This document shows, piece by piece, positions 1 through 5,493 of a stretch of 10,411 bases of DNA (positions within the stretch are counted from its first letter, which is position 1; each line of letters opens with the position of its first letter). The translations under genes and the position numbers were made by a program. Location: the NCBI GenBank assembly GCA_030602675.1, contig JAUVZH010000054.1, positions 1 through 10,411 of the forward strand, written 5' to 3'. Source of the stretch: Candidatus Heimdallarchaeota archaeon. GTDB lineage: Archaea > Asgardarchaeota > Heimdallarchaeia > JABLTI01. Below the pieces are notes generated by a model that saw only the letters and a program-made list of their open reading frames with translations, had not been told where the DNA came from and searched no databases.

Positions 1-119
1 TCCGTGAGGTACCCATCACTACCAAGAGTCACTTCTTCGCCGTCTAGTAAACCGTCGTCATCTGTATCGTTATCAAGAGGGTCCGTGAGGTACCCATCAC
101 TACCAAGAGTCACTTCTTC
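1..119. repeat. 81-bp-period near-perfect tandem DNA repeat
   Basis: Bases 1-38 are identical to bases 82-119, and the remainder of the unit is diverged. The period of 81 bp equals 27 codons, so the reading frame is kept. The unit encodes the EEVTLGSDGYLTD type of TSP3 repeat. Identity at third codon positions points to a recent duplication or conversion rather than selection on protein alone. The array may continue past the left edge. Confidence 0.85.
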
Positions 120-440
120 TCCATCGTTCAAACCGTCATCATCGGAATCATCATCAAGAGGATTAGTATTGTAAATGTCAACTTCTTCAACATTTGTCAA
201 TCCATCTGTATCTGAATCCAGATCCGAATCAGCTACAGTAGGATCTGTGAAGTAAGTATTAACTTCATCACCATCAATTAGGCCATCGTCATCGCTATCA
301 GTATCAAGTGGATCAGTGAAATAAATATTAACTTCTTCCCCATCTGTAAGTCCATCATCATCGGTATCTGGATCAAGTCTATCGGTTAGTGATGTTTCTA
401 CTTCGTAAAGATCCGTCAGTCCGTCCCCATCAGAATCCAA
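1..440 (-). repeat. TSP3-like Asp-rich calcium repeats, downstream paralogue
   Basis: From residue 621 to the edge I count six units with a DxDxDGLxDxxE core, for example DSDGDGLTDLYE and DTDDDGLTDGEE. One unit is irregular (DSDLDSDTDGLTNVEE). Spacers end in TDP, and some units carry the longer GSDGYLTDP insert, giving a 27-residue period instead of about 19-20. Such repeats bind calcium in thrombospondins and in many microbial surface proteins; calcium binding here is inferred from the Asp spacing. Confidence 0.85.
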
Positions 441-2300
441 TCCTGTCTCAAATCCAGCATAGTAGAGGTATTCTTTCGTCTTTGTTAGATTATACTCGTA
501 TTTTATAATATTCGGATTCAACCAAATACCAGCAGTTGGATTATACGGGCTGTCATTAATGTAATATGTACCATCATGCAAATCATCATTTATCCCTGAT
601 TTGTTTATTGCATGAGCGATTGCTTTTCGTACTGCTAAACCAATGGTTAAATCTGGATTATTTGGACAAATACTTCTATCTTGTATTGGTGTTCCTCTAT
701 CTTCTCTAAAATTAAATCCATAAAGATTTAAGGTGTCTTGAACTACTGAATTAATCTCTAAGCTTGTATTACCCAAAAATTCATCTTTTTTTTCTGGGTA
801 ATCAGTTATTACTACTTTATCTAATAATCCTTTCTCGAAATCAGTTATTGCGTCAGAAACATTCCCAAAAATAAGGACTTTTAGAGTATCTATACTACCC
901 GAAAAGTCTCCAAAACGGTTATTCCAATCTAATGAGAAATCCGAAGTAATCGTGTTATTCATATACCAGCAATCAGAAAAATTAGTTAGAATAGTTTCCA
1001 CATTAACAGTATGTGAAGCAAGTTCAAATAACCCTGTACCAAATGCTTGAGTTTTGAATTTTTCCCATGAAGAATGTGATGTGTCAGGTGTTATTCCATC
1101 TATCTCTTGTGTTTGATTCAAATAGTGCTCTGGTAAAAGTTTAGTATTTAATTTATATAGATAATCAGCAAAAGGGTCATTTTCTTTCGTTATAAAATAA
1201 TCATCATTATCTATGAATAAATCAAGTGTATAGTCATCAATTATCTTCATATCATCAATCCAATCGTATAGACTAGGAGAAACTGATATCAACGGTGTCA
1301 TTAAACAATAAAGTGTAAAGAATATATCTCGAGCATCCACATATTCATTTGGAAATAGACTATCGGGATCAGTCTGCCATTTTATTCCTTCTCTGATATT
1401 CAATCTCACATGTGTGCTGTTTATGTGATTCCAACTTGACAAAATATGTGGATAGATTTCCTTATTTGGTTCAACCCATATTAGTGGATCCATAATTGCA
1501 TCAATAATAAAGTCATCAGCTGATGATGTATAATTTAGGGGATTGAGTTTAGTCCAATTTTTATTGTGTACAATTACTTCATTAGTAGCTACTTGTCCAG
1601 GATGCAATCCATTCCAGGACATTTTCCCCCAAGACTGGAAAAGACCTTCAGTGATATTGTAACCATCTAAATTAGCCCAATTGACTTCATTGTCATAATT
1701 AGAAAGGATTGGTATTAATGGCAATAATTCAGCCATTAGATAGTTTTGCCAATCCCAATAATGTTGTATTCTTTCTGAAGAAGTAGTAGGAAGTATCAAC
1801 GCACCTTGATCAAGATACCATTGATTTACTCCTGTACCTAATGTTTCATTCCAGTCCATTTCAACTTCATATCCCCACATATTTAACGATCCATTTTCAG
1901 AATAGATTTTACCAAAATCTGATATAAATGGATCATATTCGCCCAACCCTACACAGAACATATCATAATTGTGATGCATAATCAATTCATATACAAAAGA
2001 AGGCCAGTCCGTAAGTTTTATATTAACAGCAATATTCAATTCCTCTAGTATTTCTTGTAGTTTAAACAAATAATTTTCGTTAGGTTGATTGGAAGTCATG
2101 GCTTCTAAAGTGAATAAGGGATTTAGGAGTGTGGAATTGTACCAACCATAATTAGCAATTATCCCACCGACTTTTTCCATAGAAGCAATTGACTCATCAT
2201 TATCTTCTTGTATAATAAATATCCTTTTTTGTTCTACAAAAAGTGATACGTTAATTAAAATCAGACCTACCACAAATAGACCTAACAATTTTTCTTTCAT
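1..2300 (-). CDS. Permuted family-5 solute-binding protein with TSP3 repeats (3' end outside window)
   Basis: I read 766 uninterrupted codons from the ATG at 2300 to the left edge. Residues 5-21 form a hydrophobic signal or anchor segment. Residues about 50-232 resemble the C-terminal part of DppA/OppA-type binding proteins (LQEILEELNIAVNIKLTDW; an ERIQHYWDWQNYLMAELLP helix). Residues about 233-618 resemble their N-terminal and middle part (MDPLIWVEPNKEIYPHILSS, REGIKWQ, AVRKAIAHAINK, YNLTKTKEYLYYAGF). From residue 621, six Asp-rich calcium-type repeats follow before the edge. It aligns without net gaps to the upstream paralogue, including the CPNNPD and DCW cysteines. Many Asn sequons suggest a glycosylated outer-surface protein. 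Start choice: an ATG at 2303 is also in frame, but 2300 keeps the promoter and ribosome-binding-site spacing seen in the paralogue. Peptide or another small solute is the likely ligand by family; the specificity is unknown. By analogy a C-terminal membrane anchor lies beyond the edge. Confidence 0.85.
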   Translation of the reverse strand, partial: MKEKLLGLFVVGLILINVSLFVEQKRIFIIQEDNDESIASMEKVGGIIANYGWYNSTLLNPLFTLEAMTSNQPNENYLFKLQEILEELNIAVNIKLTDWPSFVYELIMHHNYDMFCVGLGEYDPFISDFGKIYSENGSLNMWGYEVEMDWNETLGTGVNQWYLDQGALILPTTSSERIQHYWDWQNYLMAELLPLIPILSNYDNEVNWANLDGYNITEGLFQSWGKMSWNGLHPGQVATNEVIVHNKNWTKLNPLNYTSSADDFIIDAIMDPLIWVEPNKEIYPHILSSWNHINSTHVRLNIREGIKWQTDPDSLFPNEYVDARDIFFTLYCLMTPLISVSPSLYDWIDDMKIIDDYTLDLFIDNDDYFITKENDPFADYLYKLNTKLLPEHYLNQTQEIDGITPDTSHSSWEKFKTQAFGTGLFELASHTVNVETILTNFSDCWYMNNTITSDFSLDWNNRFGDFSGSIDTLKVLIFGNVSDAITDFEKGLLDKVVITDYPEKKDEFLGNTSLEINSVVQDTLNLYGFNFREDRGTPIQDRSICPNNPDLTIGLAVRKAIAHAINKSGINDDLHDGTYYINDSPYNPTAGIWLNPNIIKYEYNLTKTKEYLYYAGFETGLDSDGDGLTDLYEVETSLTDRLDPDTDDDGLTDGEEVNIYFTDPLDTDSDDDGLIDGDEVNTYFTDPTVADSDLDSDTDGLTNVEEVDIYNTNPLDDDSDDDGLNDGEEVTLGSDGYLTDPLDNDTDDDGLLDGEEVTLGSDGYLT

Positions 2301-2303
2301 CAT

Positions 2304-2311
2304 CCCACCTC
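2304..2311 (-). promoter_or_regulatory. Ribosome binding site of downstream paralogue
   Basis: The minus strand reads GAGGTGGG just before two adjacent ATG codons (2303 and 2300). The GAGGTG core is 5 nt from the ATG at 2300, the same spacing as in the paralogue, so 2300 is the preferred start. Confidence 0.7.
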
Positions 2312-2319
2312 GAATATAA

Positions 2320-2336
2320 ATACTCAAAAAGAGTAT
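2320..2336 (-). promoter_or_regulatory. Leader inverted repeat, possible operator (downstream paralogue)
   Basis: ATACTC-AAAAA-GAGTAT on the plus strand is a perfect 6-bp inverted repeat with a 5-nt centre. It begins 20 nt before the ATG and ends close to the expected transcription start. A matching ATACT/AGTAT pair sits at nearly the same place in the paralogue. It could be a repressor site or an RNA stem; no regulator is identified. Confidence 0.45.
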
Positions 2337-2358
2337 GTTCTTTGACATATACTATACA

Positions 2359-2375
2359 TAAGTAAATAACTTTCG
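2359..2375 (-). promoter_or_regulatory. Archaeal BRE/TATA promoter of downstream paralogue
   Basis: The minus strand reads CGAAAGTTATTTACTTA. CGAAA fits an archaeal BRE, and TTATTTAC fits a TATA element. It lies 59 nt upstream of the ATG at 2300. The paralogue has the same 17-mer with one mismatch at exactly the same distance. Transcription would start near 2340, giving a leader of about 40 nt. Confidence 0.65.
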
Positions 2376-2400
2376 ATGAAAATCATGATTCAGTCAATAA

Positions 2401-2437
2401 TTGAAATAGAAAAAGGAAAAGAAGTTTGAAACTTCTT
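2401..2437 (-). terminator. Hairpin plus T-rich tail after the upstream paralogue
   Basis: An inverted repeat (AAGAAGTTT, 1-nt centre, AAACTTCTT) spans 2419-2437 and includes part of the TAA stop of the 991-aa gene. On the minus strand it is followed by a T-rich stretch (TTCCTTTTTC). This would end transcription between the two paralogues, consistent with each having its own promoter. Archaeal termination relies mainly on T-tracts, so the role of the stem is uncertain. Confidence 0.5.
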
Positions 2438-5411
2438 ATTTTTGATTTTTCTTTGAATAAAGCAATAGAGCAAATAAACTGACAGAAGTGAAAATTATTG
2501 TTATTGGAAATACTAAGCCTGTTTCTTCAGTTGTTGGAAAATCATCAGGATCTAAAGGATCAGTGCCAGCAGTAACTTCTTCTCCATCTGTAAAGCTATC
2601 ACCATCAGTATCAGCTTCATTAGGATCAGTTTCATAATGGTATTCTTCCAAGTTTGTCAAATCATCACTATCAGCATCACTAGCTGAATCATCTACTACT
2701 GGAATCAATCCATTTTCAACTTCCCAACCATCAGGCATGCCATCAGCATCTGTATCAGATAAAGTTGGATCAGTTCCATATGCATATTCATCACCATCAG
2801 ATAATTCGTCATCATCCGTATCTGGATCGGTAGGATCCGAAGCTAGTGTATATTCCAGCAAGTTGTATAAGCCATCATTATCCGCATCAAGTATGGAATC
2901 ATCAATTAATGGATTAAGTGAATAGAGAATCTCCCACCTATCTGGCATGAGATCACTGTCCGTATCTGGGCTATTTGGATTTGTATGATAAGCCATTTCG
3001 ATATTATCAGGGACGCCATCATCATCCGAATCGCTATCTGTCGGATCTGTTAGATAGCCATCACTACCAAATGTGACTTCTTCGCTATCTATTAAGCCAT
3101 CAGAATCTGTGTCGAAATTAGTAGGATCAGTTACATATCCATCCACACCAGCTACAACTTCTTCTCCATCTAGTATTCCATCATTATCTGTGTCTTCATC
3201 GTTAGGATCAGTGATATATCCATCTAATCCTAGATTGACTTCCTCATAATCAGTCAGTCCATCATCATCGGTATCGCTATCATTCGGATCTGTTGAGTAG
3301 GTATTTTCTTCTTCGAAATCAGTCAAGCCATCATCATCCGAATCGTCATCGTTAGGATCAGTTCCTAAAAGGATTTCTTCATAATCTGTCAAACCATCGT
3401 CATCGCTATCTGTGTCAAGTGGATCAGTGAAATAGGTATTAACTTCTTCTCCATCTGTTAAACCATCATCATCCGTATCCGAATCATGTCGATCTGTTAA
3501 TGAGGTTTCTGTTTCGTAGAGATCTGTTAGTCCGTCCCCATCAGAATCCAATCCTGTTTCAAATCCAGCATAGTAGAGGTATTCTTTTGCCTTAGTTAGA
3601 TTGTATTCATATTTTATAATATTCGGATTCAACCATACACCTGAAGTAGCACTTAGTGGATGTTCAGTATTATAATAATCCCCATTAAAGTAATCTTCAT
3701 TTATCTTTGTCTTATTTACAGCATATGCGATTGCTTTTCTAACTGCGAGACCAACAGTCAAATCAGGATTATTCGGGCAAACACTTCTATCTTGAAGAGG
3801 TGTTCCTCTTGCTTCTCGAAGGTTAAAACCATAGAAATGGAATTTTGGCTGTAACTTTGATTTTACATCAATACTTGCATTTGTTTCAAATTCATTAATT
3901 TTCTCTGGATGTTCAAATAGATATACTTTGTCAAGATTGCCTTTTTCGAATTCTGCTAATGCATTATCTGCACTAAAGTTTAGTACTCTTAATGTATCTA
4001 ATCCACTTGAGAAATCTCCAAATCGTCGGTTCCAATCTAATGCTGGATCAGCAGTTATTGTTGTATTCAATCGCCAACAATCACTGTAATTGGTTAATAC
4101 CGTTTCTGCTCCAACAGTATGGGAACTAAGCTCAAATAATCCTGTTCCAAAAGCTTGAGTTGAATATTTCGACCATGAAGAATGAGATGTATCTGGAGTA
4201 ATTCCATCTATCTCTTGTGTTTGATTTAGATAATGTTCTGGAATGAGATTTGTTTCAAGAGTTCTAAGATAGGTATCTGTAAGATCATTTTCAGTTGTTG
4301 CTAGTATATCATCAATGTATATATCTAAGGTATAATCGTCAATTATCTCCATATCATCAATCCAATCAAATTGATCTGTTCTATGTCCAATATTTCTCTG
4401 ACAAAACAAAGTAAAATAAACATCTCTTACATCGACATATTCAGTTGGAAATAAGCTATCTGGATCTACTTGCCATTTTATTCCTTCTCTCACTGTTAAT
4501 CTTACGTGTGTGTCATTTATATGAGACCAACTTGAAATTATATGTGGATATGCAGCTTCATTAGGGTCAAACCATACTAATGGATCTGTTATTGCATTAC
4601 TTATGAATTTTTCATGAAAACCATCAAGAAATAATGGATTTAATTCATCCCAATCCGTAGAATCTTCACATGTTACAAACTCATTGCTTGAAGATTGTCC
4701 GGGATGGAGTCCACTCCAAGACATTTTTCCCCATGATTGAAAAACACCTTTGGAATAATTATATCCAGCTAAATTTGCCCAATTTGCTTCCCTATAATAA
4801 TCAATAAAGCCTGGAATCACTGGTAGGATTTCATTCATCAAATATTGTTGCCAGTTCCAATAATGTTGGATTCTTTCTGATGAATCTGGTGGCATCATTG
4901 CTAATCCTTGTTCTAAGTACCATTCATTTTCTCCATTTCCTAAGGAAGTATTCCAATCTAGGCTTGTTTCATATCCTACAAGATTAATTGATCCTGCTTC
5001 ACTATACAAATAACTCATATCCGGAGTGTAAGGATCAAGTTCTTGAAAATGAAGATAAGTAATATCAAAATTGTAATCAGACAGTATTTCATTAAGAAAA
5101 TCTAGCCAGCTTAAAAGATGTATGTTGACTGCAATGTTTAAAGCTTCTAAAGCTTCTTGCAAACCAAATAAAGGATTAGTCCACTGCATAGTACTGTTAC
5201 AGGTAATTGCTTCGATAGTAAATAATGGATTTGGGAGTGTGGAATTGTACCAACCAACATTAGTATTAATACTACCAATTTTGTCTTTTTCAGTTGATGA
5301 GATGCAACTACAGTTTTGATAAGCATGATTACTATTCAATACTTGGCAGAACAAACTACTGAATAAAATTAAGGTTATAATAATCAGAATTAATCTATTT
5401 GTCTTTTTCAT
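2436..5411 (-). CDS. Permuted family-5 solute-binding protein, TSP3 repeats, C-terminal membrane anchor
   Basis: This is a complete 991-aa surface protein. Residues 1-22 form a Sec-type signal peptide. Residues about 50-232 match the C-terminal part of DppA/OppA proteins (LQEALEALNIAVNIHLLSW, then DSSERIQHYWNWQQYLMNE, ILPVIP). Residues 233-618 match the usual N-terminal and middle part (TDPLVWFDPNEAAYPHI, REGIKWQ, DVRDVYFTLF, AVRKAIAYAVNK, YNLTKAKEYLYYAGF). Residues 621-955 hold about 14 Asp-rich TSP3-like repeats, residues 965-985 are a membrane helix, and KKNQK is the inner tail. The order of the binding-domain halves is therefore inverted relative to the family. About 12 Asn sequons lie in the binding domain, and C445 and C545 are conserved in the paralogue and could pair. 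The likely role is to capture a peptide-like solute outside the cell on a calcium-stiffened stalk. No cognate import permease is visible; the ligand is unknown. The start is supported by GGAGGGTG 5 nt upstream. Confidence 0.9.
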   Translation of the reverse strand: MKKTNRLILIIITLILFSSLFCQVLNSNHAYQNCSCISSTEKDKIGSINTNVGWYNSTLPNPLFTIEAITCNSTMQWTNPLFGLQEALEALNIAVNIHLLSWLDFLNEILSDYNFDITYLHFQELDPYTPDMSYLYSEAGSINLVGYETSLDWNTSLGNGENEWYLEQGLAMMPPDSSERIQHYWNWQQYLMNEILPVIPGFIDYYREANWANLAGYNYSKGVFQSWGKMSWSGLHPGQSSSNEFVTCEDSTDWDELNPLFLDGFHEKFISNAITDPLVWFDPNEAAYPHIISSWSHINDTHVRLTVREGIKWQVDPDSLFPTEYVDVRDVYFTLFCQRNIGHRTDQFDWIDDMEIIDDYTLDIYIDDILATTENDLTDTYLRTLETNLIPEHYLNQTQEIDGITPDTSHSSWSKYSTQAFGTGLFELSSHTVGAETVLTNYSDCWRLNTTITADPALDWNRRFGDFSSGLDTLRVLNFSADNALAEFEKGNLDKVYLFEHPEKINEFETNASIDVKSKLQPKFHFYGFNLREARGTPLQDRSVCPNNPDLTVGLAVRKAIAYAVNKTKINEDYFNGDYYNTEHPLSATSGVWLNPNIIKYEYNLTKAKEYLYYAGFETGLDSDGDGLTDLYETETSLTDRHDSDTDDDGLTDGEEVNTYFTDPLDTDSDDDGLTDYEEILLGTDPNDDDSDDDGLTDFEEENTYSTDPNDSDTDDDGLTDYEEVNLGLDGYITDPNDEDTDNDGILDGEEVVAGVDGYVTDPTNFDTDSDGLIDSEEVTFGSDGYLTDPTDSDSDDDGVPDNIEMAYHTNPNSPDTDSDLMPDRWEILYSLNPLIDDSILDADNDGLYNLLEYTLASDPTDPDTDDDELSDGDEYAYGTDPTLSDTDADGMPDGWEVENGLIPVVDDSASDADSDDLTNLEEYHYETDPNEADTDGDSFTDGEEVTAGTDPLDPDDFPTTEETGLVFPITIIFTSVSLFALLLYSKKNQK
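2547..3551 (-). repeat. Array of about 14 TSP3-like calcium repeats, upstream paralogue
   Basis: Residues 621-955 contain about 14 units with a DxDxDGxxDxxE core. The N-terminal units are regular (DTDDDGLTDGEE, DSDDDGLTDYEE). The middle units carry DGYxTDP inserts. The C-terminal units alternate with longer DGMPDGWE-type units and several have lost the invariant Gly (DTDSDLMPD, DTDDDELSD, DADSDDLTN). Calcium binding is expected for the regular units and doubtful for the degenerate ones. The array separates the binding domain from the membrane helix and probably acts as a stiff spacer. Confidence 0.88.
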
Positions 5412-5416
5412 TTACT

Positions 5417-5424
5417 CACCCTCC
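5417..5424 (-). promoter_or_regulatory. Ribosome binding site of the 991-aa protein
   Basis: The minus strand reads GGAGGGTG, 5 nt before the ATG at 5411. It is close to the archaeal consensus GGAGGTG and fixes the start. Confidence 0.75.
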
Positions 5425-5429
5425 AATAA

Positions 5430-5447
5430 ATACTTGGAAAATAGTAT
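5430..5447 (-). promoter_or_regulatory. Leader inverted repeat, possible operator (upstream paralogue)
   Basis: ATACT at 5430-5434 and AGTAT at 5443-5447 form an inverted repeat with an 8-nt centre, starting 19 nt before the ATG. It matches the element in the other paralogue (20 nt from its ATG, 7-nt centre), and the 9-mer ATAAATACT (5426-5434) is shared. It is a candidate binding site for a common regulator or a leader RNA stem. Confidence 0.4.
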
Positions 5448-5469
5448 ATAGACACTAAATTCATTTTCT

Positions 5470-5486
5470 TAAGTAAATAATTTTCG
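5470..5486 (-). promoter_or_regulatory. Archaeal BRE/TATA promoter of the 991-aa protein gene
   Basis: The minus strand reads CGAAAATTATTTACTTA, a BRE-like CGAAA followed by a TATA-like TTATTTAC. It is 59 nt from the ATG, exactly as in the paralogue, with one mismatch in 17. It begins only 7 nt after the stop of the ABC exporter operon, so the binding-protein gene is probably a separate transcription unit. A T6 run directly after that stop (5488-5493) may help end the operon transcript. Confidence 0.65.
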
Positions 5487-5493
5487 GAAAAAA

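Noticed and set aside
1..440. CRISPR array
   Set aside because: The repeats are in-frame protein repeats with variable units and no constant repeat plus unique-spacer pattern.
1..2300. Downstream paralogue as a pseudogene
   Set aside because: I translated the whole stretch and found 766 open codons with no stop or frameshift, an intact start, ribosome binding site and promoter. It merely lacks its stop because it runs off the edge.
2737..2925. Plus-strand Ser-rich open frame
   Set aside because: It is the antisense shadow of the Asp-rich repeats (GAT/GAC read in reverse gives Ser and Ile codons) with no ribosome binding site.
2547..3551. Dockerin domains instead of TSP3 repeats
   Set aside because: Dockerins have two EF-hand-like loops about 22 residues long with hydrophobic helices. 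Here there are about 14 short Asp-rich units with TDP spacers, which fits TSP3.
5343..5411. Lipoprotein signal in the 991-aa protein (C22)
   Set aside because: The residues before Cys22 are S-L-F, which do not fit a lipobox (small residue at -1). The paralogue has no Cys there, and the protein has a C-terminal membrane anchor instead.
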